A stretch of DNA of 64,000 nt, from contig NZ_JAPJIV010000009.1 of NCBI RefSeq assembly GCF_026241895.1, positions 1 through 64,000 of the forward strand. Reading direction: 5' to 3'. The notes under the pieces were generated by a model. That model made no database searches. It was not told the origin of the DNA and saw only the letters and a list, made by a program, of their open reading frames with translations. Made by a program: the position numbers and the translations under genes. Below are positions 53,621 through 61,601 of the stretch, in pieces. The stretch comes from Pseudomonas sp. RIT-562 (GTDB lineage: Bacteria > Pseudomonadota > Gammaproteobacteria > Pseudomonadales > Pseudomonadaceae). How positions within the stretch are numbered: the stretch's first letter is position 1; every line of letters begins with the position of its first letter.

Positions 53621-54490
53621 ATGGCTGAAGCGCTTGATATAGAACTGCTGCGGACTTTCCATGCGATCTTGCGTTTTGGCCAATTCCTGGCGGCTGCCAG
53701 TTATCTGAACAAAAGCCCTTCAGCGGTCAGCCTGCATGTTCGTCGCCTCGAAGCCGTGGCCGGCGGCCGTTTGCTGGAGCGCGATAACCAGACCGTCAAC
53801 CTGACACCCCTGGGCCGACGCTTTGCGCTGCAAAGCGCCGAATTGTTGCGTGTGCACGACGGGCTGCTCGCCAGCTTCACCGCGCCGGTGGCCAGTGGTC
53901 GAGTCAGGCTGGGTATTTCCGAGGAGTACGCCGGCGCGGTGCTGGGTTGTACGCTGCCGCACCTGACGGCGGATTTTCCACACATTGAACTGGAGGTGGA
54001 GACCGGTGCCAGTGGCCGCCTGAGTAACCGTCTTCAGCGCGGGCAACTGGATATGGCGCTGCTAGTGGCGCCGGCTGAGGTGGCTGCGCCACAATTTCGC
54101 TGCATAAAAACGTTCGGCATCACCCAGCCGGTCTGGGTGGCCGCCCACGACTACATTCAGGACCTCGGAAAACCGGTCCCTCTGGCATTGCACGGCAAGG
54201 GTTGCCCGTATCGAAACGCGGCAGTCGACGCGTTGACGCAACAAGGTCGGCGCTGGCGAGCAGTGATCATGAGCGCCGGGGTGATCGCCCTGGAGGCGGC
54301 CATCGAGGCCGGGTTGGCCATCGGCATCGTCGACCGCGCTCGAGTGGGCCAAGGCATGCGAGTGCTGACGATTGCTGAAGGGTTTCCTGAGCTGCCCGTG
54401 CACGAGCTACGCCTGGCGCTGGCGCCGGGGGAGTTGAGCGAGGCGGGGGAGGTGCTGGTCAGATTGATCAGCCATGGGTTTGCCTATTAA
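53621..54490 (+). CDS. LysR-family regulator
   Basis: The 289-residue protein has an N-terminal winged helix-turn-helix (IELLRTFHAILRFGQFLAAA, SPSAVSLHVRRLEAVAG) and a periplasmic-binding-like effector domain (about 90-285). ATG 53621 follows AGGA at 53606-53609; ATG 53603 is also in frame but has no site. It is divergent from the EamA exporter and probably regulates it. The stop overlaps the toxin gene stop on the other strand by 4 nt. Confidence 0.9.
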   Translation: MAEALDIELLRTFHAILRFGQFLAAASYLNKSPSAVSLHVRRLEAVAGGRLLERDNQTVNLTPLGRRFALQSAELLRVHDGLLASFTAPVASGRVRLGISEEYAGAVLGCTLPHLTADFPHIELEVETGASGRLSNRLQRGQLDMALLVAPAEVAAPQFRCIKTFGITQPVWVAAHDYIQDLGKPVPLALHGKGCPYRNAAVDALTQQGRRWRAVIMSAGVIALEAAIEAGLAIGIVDRARVGQGMRVLTIAEGFPELPVHELRLALAPGELSEAGEVLVRLISHGFAY

Positions 54491-55044
54491 CGATCGTTTT
54501 CGCCAGCGGAAGCGGCCGCGATGATCGTTTTGATCGGAATGAACATCGGCGTTGTCCCGTGAGGACCTGTCTCGTCCAAGATCTCGAACCCGATAGTTTG
54601 GTAAAAGTTGATCGCCTTGGGTGCCGCATCAAGATACATACCTTTAACAGGAATGGTCTTGTGCACAGTCATAGCCTGATCGAATGCGATCATCAGCAGT
54701 TCAGCTCCAATGCCCTGGCGTTGGTACGGCGCGTCAACGGCAAGCATGCTGAGCTTGACCGCCGGAACTTGGGAGGGTTGATTCCCTTGTTCCAGATAAG
54801 CCTGTACCCGGGCTTTGTCCAAAATAAGAAAAGTCAAAGTGCAGAACGCGAACAGTTCTCCTTTGTCGTTTATGGCCCCGATACCGGTGAGATTCTCGCT
54901 CTTCAAGGCCCTTTTCAGCTTGGTCTTGAAGTAGTCGTCCAGCATGGGCTCCCCGCAGCTGAAGGACTTGAGGAACGTGTAGGAGGAATAGTTTCGACGC
55001 AGGTTTTTATCTACTTCGTAACTGACGATCTCTTGCACGCTCAT
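54487..55044 (-). CDS. GNAT toxin of a TacTA-type toxin-antitoxin pair
   Basis: The 185-residue acetyltransferase has the GNAT acetyl-CoA loop (PYQRQGIGAELL, about 106-117), VKLSMLAVD strand and YLDAAPKAINFYQTIGFEIL. Toxins of this type acetylate charged tRNA and stop translation; the antitoxin neutralises them. Its start overlaps the antitoxin gene by 38 nt. Unlike the TacT prototypes it has an N-terminal 25-residue extension. Toxicity and the target tRNA are inferred from the pairing. Confidence 0.88.
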   Translation of the reverse strand: MSVQEIVSYEVDKNLRRNYSSYTFLKSFSCGEPMLDDYFKTKLKRALKSENLTGIGAINDKGELFAFCTLTFLILDKARVQAYLEQGNQPSQVPAVKLSMLAVDAPYQRQGIGAELLMIAFDQAMTVHKTIPVKGMYLDAAPKAINFYQTIGFEILDETGPHGTTPMFIPIKTIIAAASAGENDR

Positions 55045-55330
55045 TTTTCTTCCTCATGAGTTTTACCAGGGCTTGGGGTGGTGTTGCTTCCTCGTCGTTA
55101 TCGCTAAGAATTTCGTGTAGCCGGGAAAAAGCTTTCTCTGAAAGCTCCAGGCGGTTGTAGTTTTCCATAACGGCTTCGGCTTCTTTAAAGGCAGAAGCCA
55201 TGATGAAAGAGGTCATATCAAGGCCTGAAATGGTCGCTGCTTTGCGAATGAAATCCTTAGCGAATTCAGTCGTCTTGAGATCAAGTCGCGCAGTTTTCGC
55301 CGCGTTCAGGTTTTCAATTAGTGTGGACAT
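55007..55330 (-). CDS. DUF1778 antitoxin of the pair
   Basis: The 107-residue product from ATG 55330 (AGGTGA upstream) has a DUF1778 ribbon-helix-helix start (RLDLKTTEFAKDFIRKAATI, SGLDMTSFIMASAFKEAEAV) and a toxin-binding tail (LELSEKAFSRLHEILSD). It would repress its own operon and neutralise the GNAT toxin. An in-frame extension to 55390 is not protein-like. The overlap with the toxin implies translational coupling. Confidence 0.88.
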   Translation of the reverse strand: MSTLIENLNAAKTARLDLKTTEFAKDFIRKAATISGLDMTSFIMASAFKEAEAVMENYNRLELSEKAFSRLHEILSDNDEEATPPQALVKLMRKKNERARDRQLRSR

Positions 55331-55556
55331 AACGTCACCTGCGGTTCGTTTTAGGTAATGTTTCTTCCCTGCGTTGGTTATAAGCTCCAAGGGCGCCTGC
55401 GCACCTTTGATGCCTTTCGATTTTTCATTTCGCTCCTGTCATGTTGCTATCGAGGTAGCCTGCAGAATCGATCGATTTTAGTTAGGTACGTACAATAGCC
55501 GGGTAAGCTATAGGCGTCAATCGCATACGGTTAATGTACGGATGACTATCCAGACC

Positions 55557-56255
55557 TCAAATCGAGCGCTGGTTAACCCGCTCCATCAGTTGCTCGGCGG
55601 TCTCCTTGCGTTCCGAGTAACGATCCACCAGAACGTCCTGGTGGTCGCGCAGCAGTAAGGTGAATTTCACCAGCTCTTCCATCACGTCGACGACCCGGTC
55701 GTAAAATGGCGAAGGTTTCATCCGCCCGGCTTCGTCGAACTCCATGTAGGCCTTCGGTACCGACGACTGATTGGGGATGGTGAACATGCGCATCCAGCGT
55801 CCCAGTACGCGCAGCTGGTTGACCACATTGAACGACTGCGAGCCGCCGCAGACTTGCATCACTGCCAGGGTTTTGCCCTGGGTAGGACGAACCGCGCCGA
55901 GTTCCAGGGGGATCCAGTCAATCTGCGCCTTGAACACCGCCGACATCGCGCCATGGCGTTCCGGCGAGCACCAGACCTGGCCCTCCGACCACAACACCAG
56001 ATCGCGCAACTCCTGCACCTTGGGGTGTTCGACCGGAACATCGTCGGGCAGCGGCAGTCCGCTTGGGTTGAAGATGCGTACCTCGGCGCCAAAGTGCTCG
56101 AGCAGCCGCGCGGCTTCTTCCACCAGCAGTCGGCTAAAGGAGCGTTGCCGTGTTGATCCGTACAGCAGCAGGATGCGCGGTTTGGCCCTGCCCGAGGTGG
56201 ATGGTTGCAGGCTTTCGAACAGGCTCGGGTCAAGGTTGGGCAGGTGGTCTGACAT
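55557..56255 (-). CDS. arsH: ArsH, NADPH-dependent FMN reductase/organoarsenical oxidase
   Basis: The 232-residue flavoprotein has the ArsH layout: phosphate loop [20 protein letters not shown], then [20 protein letters not shown] and [20 protein letters not shown]. ArsH oxidises trivalent methylated or aromatic arsenicals to less toxic pentavalent forms using NADPH and FMN. It is the last gene of an arsR-arsC-arsH operon, starting 12 nt after arsC. Confidence 0.93.
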   Translation of the reverse strand: MSDHLPNLDPSLFESLQPSTSGRAKPRILLLYGSTRQRSFSRLLVEEAARLLEHFGAEVRIFNPSGLPLPDDVPVEHPKVQELRDLVLWSEGQVWCSPERHGAMSAVFKAQIDWIPLELGAVRPTQGKTLAVMQVCGGSQSFNVVNQLRVLGRWMRMFTIPNQSSVPKAYMEFDEAGRMKPSPFYDRVVDVMEELVKFTLLLRDHQDVLVDRYSERKETAEQLMERVNQRSI

Positions 56256-56267
56256 GATGAGTCCTCC

Positions 56268-56738
56268 TTAAAGTGTGCCGATGCGATCGAGTTCGTGTTT
56301 GAGTTCATCGCGGCTCAGGCGTTGGAAGGGCAGTTCGATGAAGGCCTTGCAGCGTCGCTCGATGTGCCCCAGCGTGGCGCGGAATGCAGTGTCGATCAGC
56401 GCTTCATCACCGCTGACGTCGGATGGGTCTTCCAGCCCCCAATGGGCCTTCAGCGCCGGGCCGAAATAGACTGGGCAGGTTTCACCGGCAGCTTTGTCGC
56501 AGACAGTGATGACGATGTCTGGCGGGCTGCCTTCGAAAGCGTCGTTGCCCTTGCTGTGCAAGCCGTCAATCGAGATCCCGGCCTGTTGCAAAGTGGACAG
56601 GCTGCGCGGCAACACCTGGCCCTTGGGGAAACTCCCGGAGCTCAGCGCTACGAAACCGGGCGGTGCCAGATGATTAAACACGGCTTCGGACAGGATGCTG
56701 CGGCAGCTGTTGGCCGTGCACATGAACAGGACTCGCAT
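56268..56738 (-). CDS. arsC: Arsenate reductase, thioredoxin-coupled
   Basis: The 156-residue enzyme belongs to the low-molecular-weight phosphatase-type arsenate reductases. It has the P-loop CTANSCRS with nucleophile Cys7 (Cys12, Arg13), and the redox relay cysteines Cys80 (TVCDKA) and Cys88 (ETCPVYF). It reduces arsenate to arsenite, using thioredoxin. It lies 41 nt from arsR. The arsenite it produces would need an efflux pump, which is not present here. Confidence 0.93.
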   Translation of the reverse strand: MRVLFMCTANSCRSILSEAVFNHLAPPGFVALSSGSFPKGQVLPRSLSTLQQAGISIDGLHSKGNDAFEGSPPDIVITVCDKAAGETCPVYFGPALKAHWGLEDPSDVSGDEALIDTAFRATLGHIERRCKAFIELPFQRLSRDELKHELDRIGTL

Positions 56739-56779
56739 GAGGTGCTCCTGCCGCCTCGGCGGCCATAAAAGAAGGGGTT

Positions 56780-57127
56780 TCAGCAGCAGGTGGCTTCACG
56801 CACGGGCCGTCCATCCATGTTCTGCAGGCGGGAGGTGTTGTCCGTGAGCCAGTCGGCGTTGGCGGTCGCCGTTGCTTGCAGGATGTCGCGAACCCAGCCC
56901 GGCAGTTTCGGATTGAGGCGGTAATAGACCCACTGGCCCTGCCGCCGATCCAGCAGCAACCCATTGCTGCGCAGTTGCGCAAGGTGGCGGCTGATTTTCG
57001 GTTGGCTGTCGTCGAGCGCACACATCAATTCGCAGACACACAGCTCGCCCTGTTGGGCAATCAGCAGAGTGGCGCGGACTCGGGTCTCGTCGGCGAGGCT
57101 CTTGAACAGTTCAAGGGGGGTGATCAT
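56780..57127 (-). CDS. arsR: ArsR-family arsenite-responsive repressor
   Basis: The 115-residue winged-helix repressor starts ITPLELFKSLADETRVRATL and has an arsenite-binding cysteine site (Cys30, Cys32 and Cys36 in ELCVCELMC). A DNA-recognition helix follows (SQPKISRHLAQLRSNGLLLD). The C-terminal CC pair could also bind metalloid. The start at 57127, rather than 57157, leaves the palindromic operator outside the gene. Confidence 0.9.
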   Translation of the reverse strand: MITPLELFKSLADETRVRATLLIAQQGELCVCELMCALDDSQPKISRHLAQLRSNGLLLDRRQGQWVYYRLNPKLPGWVRDILQATATANADWLTDNTSRLQNMDGRPVREATCC

Positions 57128-57142
57128 CGCAAGCGCTCTTAA

Positions 57143-57176
57143 CATATGGATAGCCAAATATACGGATATCCATATG
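57143..57176 (-). promoter_or_regulatory. Probable ArsR operator
   Basis: A 10-bp inverted repeat, CATATGGATA (57143-57152) and TATCCATATG (57167-57176), with a 14-nt spacer, lies just upstream of arsR. Its position and symmetry fit an autoregulatory site. Confidence 0.75.
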
Positions 57177-57206
57177 TGTTAAGCAAGTCGGAATTTCCAG
57201 CCGCGC

Positions 57207-58136
57207 TTATCCGAGGTGGCGCCGCGAGTCTGCGCGCAGCGCGTGCTCCAGGAAGTCGATGAATGCGCGCACTTTGGAATTCAGCGCAGAACGCTCGGGG
57301 ACACATGCATAGATGTCCATCGGCTCAGGCTGCGCCGTGGCAGCGTCTGGATGATGCGATTCGAACAACGGCACCAAGCGTCCGAGTTCGATCAGCGGCT
57401 GAGCGACGAAGTCTGCGAGGCGCGCGATACCGCCGCCATTCACGGCAATTTGCGCGAGCATGTCGATGTCATCGCAGACAAATTCAGGGTTGGTTTTGAC
57501 CTCGAACGAATGGCCGTTGCGCACGAAATTCCACGGCAGGTAGCGCCCATCAGTGGGATAGCGAAACACCAGGCACGCATGTTTGTGCAAATCCTCGGGG
57601 GCCGCAGGTACACCGGCACGCTGCAGATAGGCAGGGGAGGCGCAGAACATAAAGGGGCGCGAGGCAATCTGGCGGGCGACCAGGCTTTCGCTCAACTGCG
57701 CCTTGATCCGGATGCTGACGTCGATGCCCTCCAGGCGGTGATCGACGCGCCGGTCAGTGCTGATCAGCTCGATGTCGATACGCGGGTAGGCGGTCTTGAA
57801 AGCGGGCATCAAGGGTGCCAGCACATGGCGACCGAATGCCGCCGTGGTCGCCGCGCGCAGAGCACCTTGCGGCTCGCTGGTCATGGTGGCCGATTGCGCG
57901 GCGAGGTCGATGTCGCGCGGAATGTGCCGGACTTTCTCGAAGTAGCGCGCACCGCTTTCAGTCAGCGCCATGCTGCGAGTGGTCCGCGACAGCAGGCGTA
58001 CACCCAGGTGCGCCTCCAGCCGCGACAGGCTCTGGCTGACGGCCGCCGCACTCTGGCCCTGGGCGCGGGCTGCGGCGGCAATGCTGCCGGTTTCCACGAC
58101 CCGAATGAAAGTGTTGATCAAACCCAGAGTATCCAT
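57207..58136 (-). CDS. LysR-family regulator
   Basis: The 309-residue protein has a LysR winged helix (LINTFIRVVETGSIAAAARA, AAVSQSLSRLEAHLG) and a full effector domain (about 90-300; VRIKAQ type strand and CLVFRYPTDGR). It is divergent from a DUF2798 membrane gene, a combination seen repeatedly in Pseudomonas, so that gene is its probable target. It is not part of the ars unit. Confidence 0.9.
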   Translation of the reverse strand: MDTLGLINTFIRVVETGSIAAAARAQGQSAAAVSQSLSRLEAHLGVRLLSRTTRSMALTESGARYFEKVRHIPRDIDLAAQSATMTSEPQGALRAATTAAFGRHVLAPLMPAFKTAYPRIDIELISTDRRVDHRLEGIDVSIRIKAQLSESLVARQIASRPFMFCASPAYLQRAGVPAAPEDLHKHACLVFRYPTDGRYLPWNFVRNGHSFEVKTNPEFVCDDIDMLAQIAVNGGGIARLADFVAQPLIELGRLVPLFESHHPDAATAQPEPMDIYACVPERSALNSKVRAFIDFLEHALRADSRRHLG

Positions 58137-58255
58137 TAACTGCCAGTCTGCTCGATTCGTTGATAATTTTTAGTATTGATTCAATGGCAGGCCAGGTACT
58201 GGTTGACTGTGAGGATTGTTAACGTTGGCGCTTATTGATTATCCGAGAGCCACAG

Positions 58256-58519
58256 ATGACTGCCGAGTCCACGACATACACCTCCAGACTGCGCTTGCCG
58301 AACCGTGCTTCGCCTTACGTATTCGCCCTTTACATGGCGACAATAATGGCGTTCCTGATGTGTTTGGTGATCACCTTAGCCGAATTCGGACTAGATGAGC
58401 ATTACCTGGGAAATGTGATGAATGCTTATCGGGTAGCGATGCCGTCGGCGTTTGTGTGCGTGCTGGTGGTCAGGCCGATGGTTGCCAGGCTTGTGGCGTG
58501 GACTGTGCACGCACGGTAG
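58256..58519 (+). CDS. DUF2798 membrane protein
   Basis: The 87-residue product from ATG 58256 has two helices (about 22-45 and 62-82; FALYMATIMAFLMCLVITLA, MPSAFVCVLVVRPMVARLV) joined by a loop with EHYLGNVMNAYRVA. This matches the DUF2798 family of small inner-membrane proteins of unknown role. It is divergent from the LysR gene at 57207-58136, which may control it. Confidence 0.85.
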   Translation: MTAESTTYTSRLRLPNRASPYVFALYMATIMAFLMCLVITLAEFGLDEHYLGNVMNAYRVAMPSAFVCVLVVRPMVARLVAWTVHAR

Positions 58520-58534
58520 GCGCGTCCGACCGTA

Positions 58535-58693
58535 TCAGCTATCAGTTGCCGTGTTCGGATCCTGAGCAGCCTCAGCTTGCATTTTCAGTCGGTCAGCCTT
58601 GCTGATGTATTTCTCCTTGGCCGGCGCCAGTTTGGCACTGGCCTTTTTCGCGTGGGCCTTCAACAACTGCTTTATTTTTTTCTGACGGTTCAT
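58535..58693 (-). CDS. DUF2986 small basic protein
   Basis: The 52-residue product from ATG 58693 has the DUF2986 motif NRQKKIKQLLKAHAKKASAK and LAPAKEKYISKADRLK. It is strongly basic and probably nucleic-acid associated. A longer frame to 58765 is open but the family begins at this Met. Confidence 0.8.
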   Translation of the reverse strand: MNRQKKIKQLLKAHAKKASAKLAPAKEKYISKADRLKMQAEAAQDPNTATDS

Positions 58694-58769
58694 TTTTCTC
58701 TGCCCAACTTGTAAGTTCAGCAATGATATCAGCTTACAAATTGAGACAGATTCCCATATGGACATAACC

Positions 58770-58983
58770 TCCTGCGACCTTCCTGGGCTGTGTCGCGCGA
58801 GGTGTTGCTCGGCAAGGGTTTTTGCGAGTCAGCGCCTGGGTGCTGGACGGCAACGAACGCGCCAGTCACTTCTACCGCAAACTCGGCTTCACGGCAGAGG
58901 CGGCCAGCCAGCGCACTTTCGAGGAGAACGGCGAGCCGTTGCCGCTGACTCGCTATAACCTTCAGCTCAACGCTGGGTTGTGA
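58770..58983 (+). pseudogene. GNAT acetyltransferase, 3' fragment
   Basis: One frame reads FLRVSAWVLDGNERASHFYR, KLGFTAEAASQRTFEENGEP, ending at TGA 58981-58983. This is the C-terminal half of a GNAT acetyltransferase (V...N..A..FY.KLGF). The N-terminal half with the acetyl-CoA loop is missing. It overlaps the 3' end of the hydrolase on the other strand. Confidence 0.75.
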
Positions 58984-60016
58984 TCAATGGCGGGCCCAGG
59001 AATTCGCTGATCAGTGTGGTCACCTGCTGCTGGATCAACTCTCGAGACCGCCCGCCGTCGCCATCCGCGCAAATCATGCCATCTCCCGGCGACGCCTCCT
59101 CGATCAACGCCACCGCGCCAGGTTTGCACACCGCCATGAAGCTGAAATGACTGGCGTCGCTGATCTCGACGTAACGATTCGACGCCTTGGGCAGGCGCCT
59201 GGCGAGATCAGCCGATTCCAGCTCGGCGGGAAGGTCTGCAGAAGGCACGCCCGCAGCGATCACCAGTGTCGGCACTGGAAATGCCGCAAGGCTGGCATCG
59301 GTCATTCCGCGTGATTGGCCCAAGTCCAGGCTGACGATGGAGGTGACACGTTCGTCGCGCAAATCGGCAGCCAGCCGGGCTTTCGCGGCCGGGGTGCTGG
59401 CGGGGTTGATCTGTTGATAGACCGAGCAGCTGGCCAGCTTCGTGTGAACTTTGCAGTCCTGGTCGAAGCGCTCGGGGTCAAAACGTGCCCCGGCGATTTC
59501 CAACGCGGTCCAGCCGCCAAGCGAATGACCCACTACGGCAATCTGACCCTTGGCAACCGCGCCAAACTGCTGCGGCTGAGCCAGGACCGCGTCGATGGCC
59601 CGGCTCAAGTCGGCAGGGCGCTGCCATAACTGTGCAGCGGCTTGGGGGTTGGTGTCCTTGCTGGTGGTACCAGGGTGATTGACCGCAGCCACGATGTAAC
59701 CCTTATGCGCCAATGCACTGGCCAGCCACACCTGATTGCCCCAGTTGCCGCGAAAGCCGTGGGAAATCACCACCAGCGGATGCTCGCCGGCGGCCACTGG
59801 CGCGTCGCGCACGGCAAGGGCTCCGACAAAGACCGGATTGTCGGCGATCAATTGCGCAGTGGCCGTGGTGGTACTGGGGTACCAGACGACCATTTCCAGC
59901 GGGCGCTCGTTTTGCGGGTCGGGCAGCGTGGTGGTGTGGAACCCGATAGGGGGAGTGTCAGCGACTGCACTGGTGGCCAGGCAGAGGAGCAGAAGGGTAC
60001 CGATAGCGGTTTTCAT
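58967..60016 (-). CDS. Secreted alpha/beta hydrolase (PAF-acetylhydrolase/dienelactone-hydrolase-like)
   Basis: The 349-residue protein has a cleavable signal peptide (TAIGTLLLLCLATSAVADT) and an alpha/beta hydrolase fold: LVVISHGFRGNWGN, nucleophile Ser in VGHSLGGWTALE (about residue 166), an acidic residue in the LVIAAG region and catalytic His in DASHFSFM (about 294). Conserved PFHTT/L.MVVWYP at the N-terminus matches the predicted dienelactone-hydrolase-like esterases. It should act in the periplasm on an ester. Monocistronic. Confidence 0.86.
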   Translation of the reverse strand: MKTAIGTLLLLCLATSAVADTPPIGFHTTTLPDPQNERPLEMVVWYPSTTTATAQLIADNPVFVGALAVRDAPVAAGEHPLVVISHGFRGNWGNQVWLASALAHKGYIVAAVNHPGTTSKDTNPQAAAQLWQRPADLSRAIDAVLAQPQQFGAVAKGQIAVVGHSLGGWTALEIAGARFDPERFDQDCKVHTKLASCSVYQQINPASTPAAKARLAADLRDERVTSIVSLDLGQSRGMTDASLAAFPVPTLVIAAGVPSADLPAELESADLARRLPKASNRYVEISDASHFSFMAVCKPGAVALIEEASPGDGMICADGDGGRSRELIQQQVTTLISEFLGPPLITTQR

Positions 60017-60123
60017 TGTTTTTATCGTCCTTGAGTGGATGCAGCACGCGCATTAAAGCGCAAATCATGCCGTGGTCTGGCGACTTCACACAATGTCGAT
60101 TAGGTGCGGCTGGTTGGTGTGCT

Positions 60124-60150
60124 TGTAGCAGCTGCCGAAGGCTGCGTTCG
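60124..60150 (+). repeat. REP-like fragment
   Basis: TGTAGCAGCTGCCGAAGGCT GCGTTCG, shown broken, resembles the short extragenic palindromic repeats common in P. fluorescens. It is a single partial copy; the pairing half is not visible. Confidence 0.5.
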
Positions 60151-60214
60151 TGGCGTCTCTGATGAGTCGGCCCTGTTTCCAGAAGGTCTAGTCCTTATAA
60201 GGTTTGCTATGGGG

Positions 60215-60699
60215 TCAGAGCTTGTCAGGCGGATAGTTGGAAAACGTCGCATTGAGCGCTTCGGTGACCAGATCTTTTAGAATTGGTTTGGAGGTCGAAT
60301 CCATCTCCCTTCCTATGTCGGACTGTTGCGCCATGACTTTCGGCACGTACCTGGACGACCGAAATTCCTTTGCCAGCGATGCCAACTCCTCTGGAGAAAA
60401 GAATTTTTCATATGCGAGGACAATATTCTGATCCCACATCGGCTGGTATTTAGGTAAAGCGCATTGATCTCTTTTGATACTGCCGTAGATGCGCCTGCAC
60501 GGCCCAGTTTTTTCGCGATCACCGCGAAAGTTACGGTTTGCTGCGCAACTGAAAGCGCGATGCCAGGAAGGTTTCGACCAATTTGTGCCTGGCTGACAAA
60601 CGCCTGAGCATCCCGATGTGATCGGGTTTCAGCGGACGATGCGTTCGGGGGGAGGAAGAACATCGCAAGGGCGAGGGTGACAGACTTTATCCTTGTCAT
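60215..60699 (-). pseudogene. DUF2059-like exported protein, single frameshift
   Basis: The 5' part encodes a signal peptide (SVTLALAMFFLPPNASSAET) and a helical part to SKEINALY. The 3' part, in another frame, reads LPKYQPMWDQNIVLAYEKFF, SPEELASLAKEF and ends at 60215. One lost base in the T-run near 60462 explains the shift. The rebuilt protein has about 160 residues and the layout of DUF2059 periplasmic proteins. Confidence 0.72.
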
Positions 60700-60985
60700 T
60701 ATCCGGCTCCATCAGTGTTGAAAATTGGTTTTACGCAATACTTGGCACAAATTTTCGAGCATAGGCTGAATTGTTGGAGTCGGTAGATAAATTCTTTTCA
60801 CTGCTCTTGTAGGAAAAGTCTTCTTTGTTGTAGCGAAATTTCCTAATCGTTGTTTTTGGCCTGCCAAGGGGGCGCGACGCAGTTAGCGTCCGCCTTATGA
60901 TTTGCGCCGCCCTGATACTCACCCGGTCTGCTGCGCTTGCCCGGAGGACGGGATGAAAACTCATAGTTTCCAGGAGGAAATCACC

Positions 60986-61471
60986 GTGAATGCAACTGTG
61001 CGCCCTGTCTACACCAACGAAGTCTCCCAGGAGTATCTCGACAAGCTAAACAAGCCACCTTTCACCGAGGAAGAGCTAGCACGATTTAATGAGCATTTCT
61101 TGGCGGCTGAACGTCAACGGCAAATTACAACCGAGAAACATCCGGCCATCGCCGTATTCCTGTTCGCACTCGAGGGAAGCCAAACCCGCGATGGTGGCGT
61201 TGTCCAGGACGGGACAGCAACGTCCAACTACCACCTCGAAGACGGTCAGACTGTGCAGGGGGCGCGAAAAGGCGACTACGTCATATATCCCGATGGCAGT
61301 AAGGCACAAATCATCACGGGGGCCGGACGAGCCTACGGTGATGACGCGCTGGTCGGGAGCTTGCTCAGCAACGGCGACGAAATTATTAATTCTCCGCAAG
61401 GCGCCTGCGTTTGTGTGCAGTACAAGGGGCTCCCAATGCCTGATGATTTCCTTCCATCTGTCAATGGTTAA
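60986..61471 (+). CDS. Protein of unknown function upstream of the PAAR effector
   Basis: The 161-residue product (GTG start, AGGAGG 8 nt upstream) has helices at the start (VSQEYLDKLNKPPFTEEELA) and a beta-rich core with GDYVIYPDGSKAQIITGAGRAY and an exposed NSPQGACVCVQYKG. It lies 130 nt before the PAAR effector, and a similar gene often precedes such effectors. It may be a chaperone or adaptor, but this is only inferred from position. Confidence 0.65.
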   Translation: MNATVRPVYTNEVSQEYLDKLNKPPFTEEELARFNEHFLAAERQRQITTEKHPAIAVFLFALEGSQTRDGGVVQDGTATSNYHLEDGQTVQGARKGDYVIYPDGSKAQIITGAGRAYGDDALVGSLLSNGDEIINSPQGACVCVQYKGLPMPDDFLPSVNG

Positions 61472-61601
61472 GCGATGAATACGTGGCGCTGATCAGTTAC
61501 TTTCCGGCGCCGCGCAACACCAATCAGCCGAAAATAAATAAATCGCAATTTACAGTCGGAATCTGCCTGAAACCGACCGTATTAAAGTGGAGAGGTAATC
61601 G

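Noticed and set aside
57216..58139. 307-residue + strand frame opposite the LysR gene
   Set aside because: Antisense shadow; the minus-strand LysR protein has clear domains.
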